Assembly: GCA_043228905.1 (NCBI GenBank)
Contig: JBHGNT010000017.1
Location: 18,352,001-18,416,000, forward strand
Source of the DNA: Azolla caroliniana
Lineage: Eukaryota; Polypodiophyta
DNA length: 64,000 nt
Direction: 5' to 3'
The position numbers and the translations under genes are program-made. The stretch's first letter is position 1, and every line of letters begins with the position of its first letter. Shown piece after piece: positions 11,970-21,533 of this stretch. Under the pieces are notes generated by a model. The model did no database searches and was not told the DNA's origin. It was given only the letters and a program-made list of their open reading frames with translations.

Positions 11970-12035
11970 ATGAGCATAGTGCCAAATCCATATGTGGTAG
12001 AATGCACATGCTCCTAAAAATCTTCAGACCTCTGT

Positions 12036-13425
12036 CTACGTTCCACATTCCTCTCGCATCTCTTGAATAACATTCACCTTCTCGAGAAAGAGTTTCCGTC
12101 CGTATGGTCCACAAAGATGTCCTACTACTAGGATCTCGTGTTGGTCAAATGCTGATTTTTCTCTGGAGAATGTGAGCCCTGCACCTTCTAGTCTTTCTAG
12201 CACTCTTCCACAATCTTCAATATGGTTTGAAACAAATCTTCGACATCCATCTTGATCTAAAGACTCGTCCTTCTCTGATTCAAGGCACCCCTTTATAGGG
12301 ATATCATCGAGGAAAGGCATCGTAATATCTGGTCCATGCAATCTCTTAGTACTTTGTTCATGGCATTCATCATGTGGGCCACCGAGTTAGTTGCCCCTTG
12401 CGGTAATATACACATCCTTACTACCCTGATGGGAGTCTGCATCATTGTGATGTCTCGACTATCCAAAGACAATTGAAATTGGTTGTATTCAGAATACAAG
12501 TCTCCAATCGAGTAAATCGACCTTCCTGCAAAAGCTTCAACAAACTCATCAACACTAGGTCCAATACCAACATTACGAATGGTGACCTTCTTTACCGGTT
12601 GCAGATCTTGGATAAATCGAAGCGCTCCATTCTTCTTCGGCATTGTGAACCACCTATTTGAATAAGGCAAATTAGATGGCTCAAGGATTCCCATTCTAAT
12701 CTTTTCTTTTAACAGCTCTAGCAATCTTGGAATGTGAGCTCTTGGAACGGGAATTGCCTTCAAGTTCCATGGCACATGGGGTATTGTAAAGATAACTTTT
12801 GGTTCCACAAGCATTGGGTCAACACATCGATCTCTTGTGGGGAAAAGGCAAATGCTTTCCTGTGTTGCTCCAACATTTCCCGGAACTTGGACTCTTCTTT
12901 GGGAAGCAAAAACTCACCCCCACCAATTTTGAGCTTCCTCTGGGTTTCGTCAGTGAAAACATGCCCTACTCCTTTCGGGTCTCTAAGGCATGGATGTCGC
13001 ACTACCTCCTTTATTCGCTGCCAACAGTCTTCAGGCAAGGGAGCCGCCATAGGTTTGAACTTCTTATCTACAGTCTTGTATTTGGTATTAACTTTGACTT
13101 CATCCGTCATGACACCTTGTTCGTATTCGTTGATGGTGGTGTATAAGGTGATAGAGTTGATTGGAATCATTCTGTTGACTTGTAGTTTCGATTCGATGAC
13201 TTTCTCCATTTCCCCAAGAGTATCATCAAATGATATTATCTCCATGTACCCATTTATTGCCTCTTCCTCGCTCATAATCGCGATTTCTCTAAGTTGTTCC
13301 TCTAGAATTTCTATTTTAATATCTCCTCCATTAATGTTGCTAAATTTACACATCCCATTTTCAGAAAACAAGACTTCATTTTCATTAATGGGGTGACAAC
13401 TTTTATTACACTGATTTGGGGACAT
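12036..13425 (-). pseudogene. Gypsy J reverse transcriptase
   Basis: Upstream linker 12760-13425, then RT motifs: IPRLLELLKEKIRMGILEPS, WFTMPKKNGALRFIQDLQPV, SIGDLYSEYNQFQLSLDSRD (usual DLYSGYDQF), MCILPQGATNS, and the catalytic region reading FLDDIPIKG (12290s), where gypsy elements usually have F[V/I]DDI. Frames change near 12800 and 12300. Decayed and not functional. Confidence 0.85.
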
Positions 13426-13581
13426 AGTTAGATGTCTCAGACTATTGTTGTCCCTCTCCCTAATCCCGAATTAAAAATCCTCTCTAGATTCTTTCCCTAA
13501 GTTATACCTATTTCTTTCATGGTTTGGTCGTATGGTGAGGAATTGAACTGACCTCATCCCATCTTGACTTCGTATCTGCAA

Positions 13582-14154
13582 TTATCCCGAACCATTATCA
13601 AGTACCTTTGTCTCCATCCGAGATGCTGTAATGTAAGGCTCACCAAGGATGACAGGATGTGATGTCAATTCCTGCACAAAAAAGTGTTGATCATGCTCAA
13701 CGTCGCCAATAGTTACCTTAATGTTAGGGCAGGCCCCATGGAGCTCTTCCATTGCCCTGGTTACCGCTCGAATCTTCCAACCATGCCTAGTATTAATGGG
13801 CCAGCAACCCTTTCGATAGAAGTCAAGAGACATGAGGTTGATCTCTGAGCCGTAATCAATGAGCGCCACCACTGAATCTTTCAAGTCTCCCATCCACACT
13901 GGTGTCTCAATAGTGGCCCTAGCCCAATGTGGCCTTGCAAAATGGCTATCGGCAAATTCTTGTTCAATTTCGAGACCATTCGTTGTGATAACGCTCGTCG
14001 AGACATTTGTCGGTCGGGTTCCTTCTTCACTTGTTGTCAGTCTCTTCCTTTTTATTAAGTCAATGATGACATCATGAAATTCTTTCTTTGCAATTCCTAA
14101 GACCTCTCGTAGTGTGAACTCGATTCGGCTATCCAGGATTCTTTCTTCCATCAC
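13582..14154 (-). pseudogene. Gypsy J aspartic protease region
   Basis: 190-residue open stretch. Retropepsin-like core VVALIDYGSEINLMSLDFYR (near 13850), where retroviral-type proteases have D-[ST]-G; here the Ser/Thr after the catalytic Asp is Tyr. Further on, HFFVQELTSHPVILGEPYIT is the typical flap-to-C-terminal segment. Loss of the DSG/DTG signature suggests an inactive enzyme, in keeping with the rest of the element. Confidence 0.75.
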
Positions 14155-14403
14155 ACGCTTAAGGTTGGTGGATTGCTCTATCTCCGAGCGTAGTTTGAAC
14201 GTTGGTCCGATTCTTTCCTTCCGTCTTTCGGTTATCGTTTGGGGCGATGATGATTCCTCCCTTCTTCAAACAACTTCTCTTGTGTCATGTTTCTTTGAAG
14301 AGCTTGATTGATCATCTAGTCTTTTTCGTTTCTCTTCAACTAGGACGTCATAGTTTTGATGCATGGCCTCGACGAAGCTAGACTTCTCCTCCACAGGGTC
14401 CTC

Positions 14404-14616
14404 CTATCCCGTCATTGCTTGGACTCTTCGTTCTGCTTTGAATGCCTCATTCATGCAGAGCTTCCCTTTTCCAACTTGATTCAATATGATTGGCCAAAAT
14501 TCTCCTGCTTGAGATTCTTGGGCTCTCATCTCGTGTCCAGCTCGTATACCGGTATATGAGGAATAGTAAACATTATTCACTTTGTTTTCTTCCATTTCCT
14601 CCATCAACTTCTTCAT
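14404..14616 (-). pseudogene. Gypsy J gag-protease linker fragment
   Basis: A 70-codon open stretch between the gag and protease regions, beginning MKKLMEEMEENKVNNVYYSS and later GEFWPIILNQVGKGKLCMNE. It fits the linker and nucleocapsid position of a gypsy gag-pol, but I see no zinc knuckle. Confidence 0.45.
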
Positions 14617-14997
14617 ACCTCATTGGCCGAAGTTGGTATTGAGAGGACGTTGCGTCACTGAGGAGTGAATTCGATTGTTTGAGAGATAAATGATATCTCA
14701 TCGGAGGGCATTTTGGAATTCTGAGCAATCTCTCCGTTGGTGTTCCAAAGAGTCATAGCAAATACACCTGTGGGGAAAGTCCAAGCGACGACCCAGAAAA
14801 CTTTGAGTTTCACCCTTTCTAATTTGAGAAATTCTTATCTCTCAAAGCATGTCTACAAGTTCATCCATTGTGGCTTCGTCTGTGGGCCAAGCCACTTCAG
14901 CATCCCTCCATCTTTGGGCTTGTGGTTCTTGTCTTGTGTTATAAGCTTGTCGGCCAATCTGAGTTGCAACACTCGATCTTGTCTTGTTGTCCCATTG

Positions 14998-15621
14998 TCA
15001 ACGCTTATCAAAACATCCACATGCTCTCTTCACTGTTGCCCAATAAAAAATGAGGCCCTCATCGTTTTCTAGTGGTAGTCCAAGATCTCTTCGATCTTTC
15101 TCTTCTACTGATTTAATAAATAGGAGCACCTTGCTAGAATCGAGAATCATTTTGTCAAGTGCAGGCAGACGATCAAATCTTTGCTCAAACTCGTGGAGCG
15201 TCGCACTCGCACTCAACTCTTTGTTAGAAGACTCCACCTAGTCCATTAAATCTTTCTTCGTCATTCAAGATGAGTCACCAAACCCATATTCTTCAAGTAA
15301 ACTTCGTTCGAAAGATGACCATTCAGGATTGATCTCTTGTAGCTCTAGGACCCGGGAGTAAAGACTTGAAGTTACAATCCTTGAGAAGCTTGTCACTTGT
15401 CTTGCCATAGGAATACCCCTTTTCCGCATTTCTATTTTGTAGATTTCAAGGTATCGTGTTACATCTCTACTATCAAAGCATTCGTTGGTGTCCACAATCC
15501 TATCGATGGCCACGTTAAGGCCTGCGACGTTGTCTCTCTCTTGAAGCATTTGGTCCATCATCCTCGCCATTGCTTGTGCTAGACTATCATTAGAGTCTCT
15601 AGCACTCGAAGTTCCGACCAT
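14998..15621 (-). pseudogene. Gypsy J gag
   Basis: Two open pieces: 15265-15621 (MVGTSSARDSNDSLAQAMAR, FDSRDVTRYLEIYKIEMRKR, NPEWSSFERSLLEEYGFGDS) and 14998-15237 (LHEFEQRFDRLPALDKMILD). They form the capsid-type helical gag domain seen in non-chromodomain plant gypsy elements, broken by a stop at about 15240. Placement upstream of protease on the same strand supports the call. Confidence 0.7.
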
Positions 15622-15640
15622 CCTCCCTTGACGTTCTTCA

Positions 15641-16987
15641 CGTCGAGTTCACCAAATCTATGTCGTGGAAATCTGCGCTTGCGGGTCAATCGAACAAGAC
15701 CACCGGGGTCTTTGACCAAGGAGGATGAATCGGGTGACTTGTGCTTGTCAGGAATCGACCGTCGTTTAGGTTTACAATCGAGTCATTCTTGTTGTCGAAG
15801 ACACTTGTGTGGGTTGACTGAGAGAAAGAGAGATAGATAGATAGATGGATGAATAGATTATATTATCGTCTTCGGAGGTCAATTATGACCTATGAGACAA
15901 AAAATATTACATTTCACGTGATACATGTGAAGGTGGGTAGTGACTCTCGATGTTCAAGAACTTTACCAATGAATGTTGCAATCAAGAGTGCACATCGTGG
16001 TTGTGAGAGAAATTCGTGCAAGGATTGGGCTCGATCAAAGAGATGTGGAAAGCATGGTCAAATATGATCAAAGGCAGAGCATTGTATCAAAGTGTGATAC
16101 TCAGACTCTCGAACTTGTTTAGGGCAAAGTGTGCATAGTCGGTCACTCTCATCACTTGTGCCCCAACGCCCCCGTCTCACATCTCAATGTGTGCTAGCTA
16201 AGTCGCATGGAAGCAATGGTTCAAATGGCAGATATCGGGATGGGCTCTAACATGTCTCGATGCGTACGACTTCCTTGTTCCGCGAAGAATATGGTTTTGT
16301 AGTTAGGTGCAACATTTGTAGTATAAGTGTGAAGCGTGACCCACCACATTTGTCCCATGTCATGATACATTGGCGTTGCAAAAAGGCCTCATTTACAGAG
16401 GAATCTAGTGACGATGTCATGAAGATTTTCGGCAATGGTGTGAAAATCGCATAAAACATACGAAATCGAGTATGAATCATATAAAACAATAATAGTGAAA
16501 ATATTATATCTTAGTACAAAAAGATGGAGGTCTTCAAGAGCTTTCGAATGCACTTTACTACATAAGAAACGAAAATCTAAGTCTCAAGTTATGAGGGTAG
16601 GAAGTTTGCAAAGGAAAAGAGAAAGATAAAACTGTGAGAGATCCCACATAGACAGGACAAATAAGGATCTTACCATATATAACGTAGAGCAAAAGCTATT
16701 ATCTTTGTGTTTATGTGTGGAGCATAGAGATTTCAAGGTGACTTGAACTAAGCTAATTGGATGAGTGGGTGTGGCCTAGCTACTTGTAAAAGTTTTGGCC
16801 AACCAAAACCGGCGGCAACTGGGGACGGAGCCGGTGAGCCGGCGGTCGGCGACCGGCGACCCGCTGGTGACTGGCAAGCGACTTGCATCGAACGGATCAG
16901 TCGGGTTGGTTGATCGCGGTGCATGGTGTCTTAAAGATATTTAGTCCAAAAGCCTAATAGTATTTTGTGCATAAAAGAAAAAGATGT
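15641..16987. other. No gene identified; probably gypsy J leader or LTR
   Basis: Contains short GATA repeats near 15830. Part of this must be the 5' leader/LTR of gypsy J, but no second LTR copy is in the window to fix its ends. A 64-codon plus-strand open frame at 16260-16454 (contains CNICSISVKRD and HVMIHW) is faintly zinc-finger-like but too short to call. Confidence 0.3.
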
Positions 16988-17052
16988 AAGCAAGACTCGA
17001 ACTTAACACCTCAAAGATAGGAAGCAATAGGCTTACAATTAAGCCAAACCAT
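16988..17052 (-). repeat. tRNA-like sequence (possible SINE head)
   Basis: On the minus strand an A-box-like TTTGGCTTAATTGTAAGCC (17031-17049) is followed about 30 bp later by a B-box-like GTTCGAGTCTTGC (16990-17002), the layout of an internal pol III promoter. It does not look like a complete tRNA. The same B-box string occurs at 50741-50756. Confidence 0.5.
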
Positions 17053-17738
17053 TTCTTTAGGGATTACATTTTTATCATTATAGCTTTACATGTAAATTCT
17101 TATGTGTGAGAGCTAGATGCTGACATGGCAAGCATGCATTGCGTGCATTGCATGCATTTCATGCATTTCGTGCATGTCTTGCACCCTCACATGCACCATA
17201 TGCATGGGGGCATCTATAAAAGAGTGAAGGAATCAAGCAAAAGGGGGATTTTTATCAGGAGCTTTGTACTTTATATCAAAATTAATATTAAGAAGAAAAT
17301 TCATTATCCAATTGATGTATTAATCAAGAAATTAAAAGTAAGAAATTCGATATCCAATTGATGTATCAATCTTGTTCTTCAAATCTGAAGTCAAGAGTTC
17401 AATCTTAATCTCTCTCAATCTAAAGTCAAGCGTTCTATCTTATCTCAATCTCTCTCTTTCAATCTATCTTAATTCCTTTCTCGCTAAAGCTAGTGCAAAC
17501 TTCGAGTCCTTCCGGTCCAGAACCCCGGCGGTTCCGCCTCACGATCCGCTTGTAGTGACAAATCTTCACGACAACGCATCATGAAGCAAGTTTCTTGCAT
17601 CCCATCTACCAAACCATTTTTCTAAATCTTGCATCCAACCGGAACACAAAATTTTGCTTTTATGCGTCTTTTGGATCTTTTTGCTTGCTTCACATGCAAT
17701 TCTAGGAAGTCGATGTGAGGGGCTTTTTTGAACCTTAA
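17053..17738. other. No gene identified; TGCAT-rich and CT-rich stretches
   Basis: 17140-17205 holds degenerate repeats of TGCAT/GCATTTCATGCATTTC. 17300-17370 holds two near copies of ATATCCAATTGATGTAT about 55 bp apart. 17400-17480 is rich in CTCTCAATCT. Looks like decayed repeat sequence; no coding evidence. Confidence 0.3.
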
Positions 17739-18732
17739 TCATGTATTAAACAACCCTTTCCATGACCATGATCTCAACGGGAAGCGATCCCGTCTCAAGG
17801 AGGAGGGTGTAGGGCGTTTGTTTCTTAACTTGTAGAAACTTTGTAAGAAAATATTTTTGGACATTTTCAAACTCTTTCCACGTAGACTTGGGGATGCTAC
17901 CGCCCCATACTTCCACCCCATAGAGAAGAACCGGGGTCACCAAAGTGTCGAAAAGATATTTCTTGAGGACCCAACACTTAATATCTCCAAGATTGCATGT
18001 GTTCTCAAATGCATAATATGCTCGCTTACCCGCCTCTAAGCAACGTGTAGCACATTCATTCCATCTATGATTTGAAGGAACTTCAAGGCCAAGACATTTG
18101 AAGCTTTCCACACATTCAAGTGGCTCATTGTTGTACATAATGCATGGTTTATCTCTTTTGTGACCCCGGTTCTTCTTTATGGGGTGGGCATCCTTGAGAT
18201 ATGTGGCATGAAAGATTCGTGTGAATCAAGTTGGAAACTTCTTGTACAAGCATTCATGTCACCAAAGACAATAACTTCCCCTTTGGATTTGAAATAAGCA
18301 ATATCATCTTCTAGATTTGCAAAAGGTTGATCTTTATCCAAACAAGCATAGAAGTTAGAATCTTGATGAGGAATGTAATATCCAATGACAAAAATGAGCA
18401 AATCATTAGGTGTTTCTATTTTGAGCCAGATGTAGCATTTATGTTCATCATTTTTTACGATTGACACATATTTCTCTATTTCCTTCTTAATCAAACATGC
18501 CACCCCTCCTTGTCCTCTTCTTTTGTCTTGGATTTTTCTCCCATATCAAAGAGTATACATTATAGTTTCCTAAACCTTGAATCCTTTGAGTATCATGCTC
18601 CCATGTTTCAACAAGAAGTGTGATATCTGAGTCATCAATGAACTCCTCTATGCCGAATCCCGCATTCCATGGGTATCCATTGCAATTCCAAAAACATAGT
18701 CGTAAAATTCGTGGTTTAGTCTCATAGGTCAC
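17739..18732 (-). pseudogene. LINE ORF2: endonuclease and C-terminal remnant, RT core missing
   Basis: Begins with ATG at 18732. Apurinic-type endonuclease motifs: LCFWNCNGYPWNAGF (Asn), LLVETWEHD (Glu), GYYIPHQDSNFYA, and VFGDMNACTR (D-x-N). A 1-nt frameshift lies near 18495. From 18138 leftward the reading is the post-RT region (FKCLGLEVPSNHRWNECATR, TPVLLYGVEVWGGSIPKSTW, FLTKFLQVKKQTPYTLLLET), ending near 17739. The finger/palm motifs, including the Y/F-x-DD box, are absent. Such an ORF cannot support retrotransposition. Confidence 0.8.
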
Positions 18733-18738
18733 ATGTCC

Positions 18739-19605
18739 CTATTTGCCTACTTTTCCATCTTTAAGCACATCCTTAACCTTATTTTTCAATCTTTCTTCAT
18801 ATGCTTTACGACGGGCATTTTGTTGTGAGATAGTACGATCTTCACTCACAAAGCATTGCGTACCTTTGAGGTATACCCAACTATTTTCGAGTATGATCCG
18901 CCGCTTTGTATCATCCGTCATTGTACATACAATGGGCCTTTCTCCGGAGCGAGTAACACCATGTTTCCCAATTCGGTGTGCCCCATATACATTCACATCC
19001 AACATCCCATAATGCATGCTAAAAAATTCACCAATGGCCTTTCCAAGGGAAGCGGGTGTTTCCATACACTCCTCTTTAATCCCACAGATAACAATGTTCT
19101 TTGATCTTCGTTCACACTCTTTCAATTATGAGGCATCTATGCTTTCTATATTCTTCTCTTGATGCATCACATGCATATTAGATGAGTTTGATACCCCATC
19201 CCCACCACATACATCGGCCCATGATTTCGTTGTACATACATTTTTCATCTCACTTACATCCCGCCTCATCGTGTCTAATTTTTCTTCTTTTAATTCAATC
19301 TTATTAAGGCGCTCATTTGTTTTGAAAGAAGCTCTTTTACATTCTTGAATCTCTTCTTCAAGTTTTGCAACCACTTTCTTAAGAATTTCATTCTCAATGG
19401 CAATAGTTTGGAGCTTAGCATTCTCTTTCATTAACATCCAAATCTCTTCACCTTGCTTGTTTATAGTTTCTTGAAGAGAAATCAAGTGGCTCATTAGCAT
19501 TTTGTCCATTGTGTTTATTGCATTGAAATCAACATTTGTTGGTGATTTCGGTTCATTATCAATCATACTCACAAACTTTGAGGCGGCCTTACAAGTGTGT
19601 GTCAT
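18739..19605 (-). pseudogene. LINE ORF1: coiled coil plus RRM-like domain, one stop
   Basis: 289 codons in one frame from 19605, with a single TAA at 19126-19128. The first half is a predicted coiled coil rich in Glu/Lys/Leu heptads (ENEILKKVVAKLEEEIQECK). The second half has the L1-like ORF1 pattern: RRSKNIVICGIKEECME, VNVYGAHRIGKHG, RPIVCTMTDDTKRRIILENS, QCFVSEDRTISQQNARRKAY. ORF1 proteins of this kind bind the element's RNA. It ends 6 nt before the ORF2 start. Confidence 0.78.
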
Positions 19606-20062
19606 TGTAGGCCAAACCCTACGAGAGAGCGAGAGAGCGAGAGAGTGAGAGCACGAGATTAAGAAAATATTTACAGCACCACAAAGATGTCATGAAGCAC
19701 ATGATACATGTGCCAAACGTCGCGATGTGCGCAGACAAGCACCGGCCTCTATCCACAAGTGATGATGGATGATCGAAAGGATCGTTTAAGACAATGAAGC
19801 GGAACCGTCTGGACTGGAAGGACTAGTTGTCATTAATCTTGTTGTCTACATTCATTACCCCATTGTTTATGAGAGCGAGCTTGAGAGAGTGAGAGAGATA
19901 TTGTGCCTAATCATCTATTGGTTGTTAAGTGAGTGTGAGGCTCGGAGGTGCCCGACAACCATCTCTGCTCGATTTGCCATCAAGAGGGTATACGCCAATC
20001 TGAATCCCGCCACAACATCGAGGAGCTTACTCCATCGATACATAGATCCTTCACAATCACAC

Positions 20063-20168
20063 GTGCACAATAACGTGCTAACATACATGTGTAACCATCA
20101 CTTCCTTTCATATGTGTGCACATTAACGTGCTAACATACATGTGTAACCATCACTTCCTTTCATACAT
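20063..20168. repeat. 53-bp tandem duplication
   Basis: Two adjacent near-identical 53-bp units beginning GTGCACA at 20063 and 20116; a third truncated start occurs at 20169. Units carry ACGTGCTAACATACATGTG. Confidence 0.85.
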
Positions 20169-20346
20169 GTGCACATTGCACCTTCTCGATTTTCCTCGTT
20201 CCACGCGATTTTCACACTGTTGTCAAAAATCTTCACAACAACAGATCCGGATAGTTGTACCGATCCGGATCCGCACTGATGGATTTCCGGTAGCCGATTT
20301 GACACCGTTTTGTAATCCCTACCGAATGCTCTGTGTCTTTTTGTTC

Positions 20347-20750
20347 TTAATTGTTATTCCTTGTGTACTTGTCATTCAGTGCTTTAATTCTTAATCTTAC
20401 GAGTGTAATAATTAATCGGTTGCGTAATAAGTAATCCGGAAGACATCCGGAAATAGTCGGATCGGAATCGAATAGCATCCATATCCTAACCACCCCTTTG
20501 GATAAGTGTTTTGGTACGGACACCCTATGTTTATGGCTAAGTCCAGCCCAGGATAAACAGCCGCTTCGGATCAATTTCTGATTCTCCGGGTCCCATAGCC
20601 CATAGGTGAAATCCCCATTGGTTCCATAACCGAGAAATATGCGTTTTGTTGCATGGGGTGCCAACTTGATCCTTTTCTCCTTGGGGATAAATGCGTAACC
20701 TTTGCATCCAAAAATTCGAAGCCTTTCATAGGTCGGTTGTTTGCCTAACC
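20347..20750 (-). pseudogene. Copia E integrase C-terminal region
   Basis: Minus-strand copia segment after the integrase core: LWLGKQPTYERLRIFGCKGY, then HATKRIFLGYGTNGDFTYGL and WDPENQKLIRS. It continues directly from 26031 on the other side of element F; removing F plus one CATAG copy restores the reading. After about 20560 the usual linker and reverse transcriptase are missing, so element E is truncated here. Confidence 0.82.
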
Positions 20751-20754
20751 ATAG
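20750..20754. repeat. Target site duplication of copia F, left copy
   Basis: CATAG, repeated at 26026-26030. Confidence 0.9.
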
Positions 20755-21022
20755 TGACGGGAATATGCGGGAATAATCTTCGGCCACAACCGAGACTTAG
20801 ATCACTTAATGATAATCAAACACAGTAAAAAATGAGAAATGGAGGTAAGTACACAAACAAAAGAGAATACACAAGATGTTAACGTGGAAACCCTAAACGG
20901 GAAAAACCACATGACTCCACAGAACCCGAACTATCACTATGTATGGAGAATACAACAGGGTAACACAAAGGCAACGACCTCGTGTTCACAATCTTCACCT
21001 GGTGGCGGTTACAGCACAGACT

Positions 21023-21072
<50 letters not shown>

Positions 21073-21382
21073 TTCTGCTACGCTCTATACAGCAATTACA
21101 CCCAAAAAAAAATTTACCAACAACACTATAGAGTTTGCCCTAGGTCATATTTATACTAATATGACTTTCGGGCTATTTACAAATATAGCCCCATTGGGCT
21201 CTCTGGAACATATTTACATATATGTCCCTTCATCCGGTGAGAGGTTCTCACCGGGCCTGCAACATCCAGTTCTCACCGAGTCTTCCTTGTCGGGTACTCA
21301 TCATCCGGTTCTCACCGGGCCTTCATCATCCGGTTCTTACTGGGCCTTCATCATCCCATCCAGAGGGACCAAAATCCTAACA
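20755..21382 (-). repeat. 3' LTR of copia F
   Basis: 628 bp. On the plus strand TGACGGGAAT...CCTAACA. Contains a CT microsatellite (21023-21068) and, at 21228-21358, several direct repeats around CATCCGGTTCTCACCGGGCC. Related to the solo LTR at 47031-47582. Confidence 0.88.
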
Positions 21383-21395
21383 AACTCCCCCTTCA
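21383..21395 (-). other. Polypurine tract of copia F
   Basis: TGAAGGGGGAGTT on the minus strand, next to the 3' LTR. Confidence 0.8.
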
Positions 21396-21533
21396 CTCCG
21401 GCATGGGATGTCTGGTTAGTCCAATTCGCTTCCGGCATGCGTCCAACTTGTCGGGCGTCAGCACCTTGCTTAGCATATCCAACCCGTTCTCCTCCGTGTG
21501 GATCTTCATCAGCACGAACTCTTGATCTTCTAC

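Larger units (their letters stand above)
10958..15640 (-). mobile_element. Ty3/gypsy element J, main part
   Basis: Minus-strand gypsy element read from gag (right) to integrase (left): gag 14998-15621, protease 13582-14154, reverse transcriptase 12036-13425, RNase H 11233-11969, integrase zinc-binding domain 10963-11166, with the integrase core beyond element B at 4574-5040. It is much more decayed than the copia elements inside it, which fits its being the oldest layer. I could not define its 5' LTR to the right of 15640. Confidence 0.88.
17739..19605 (-). mobile_element. LINE retrotransposon with internal deletion
   Basis: Minus-strand non-LTR element: ORF1 with coiled coil and RRM-like domain, then ORF2 endonuclease, then directly the C-terminal segment of the reverse transcriptase ORF. 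The reverse transcriptase catalytic core is missing; endonuclease sequence stops near 18180 and C-terminal sequence starts near 18160. No poly(A) tail or target duplication was found, so ends are approximate. Confidence 0.8.

Noticed and set aside
16260-16454. Possible BED or hAT-type zinc-finger fragment
   Set aside because: One CxxC and a distant HxxxxH in 64 codons, with no transposase core or terminal repeats nearby.
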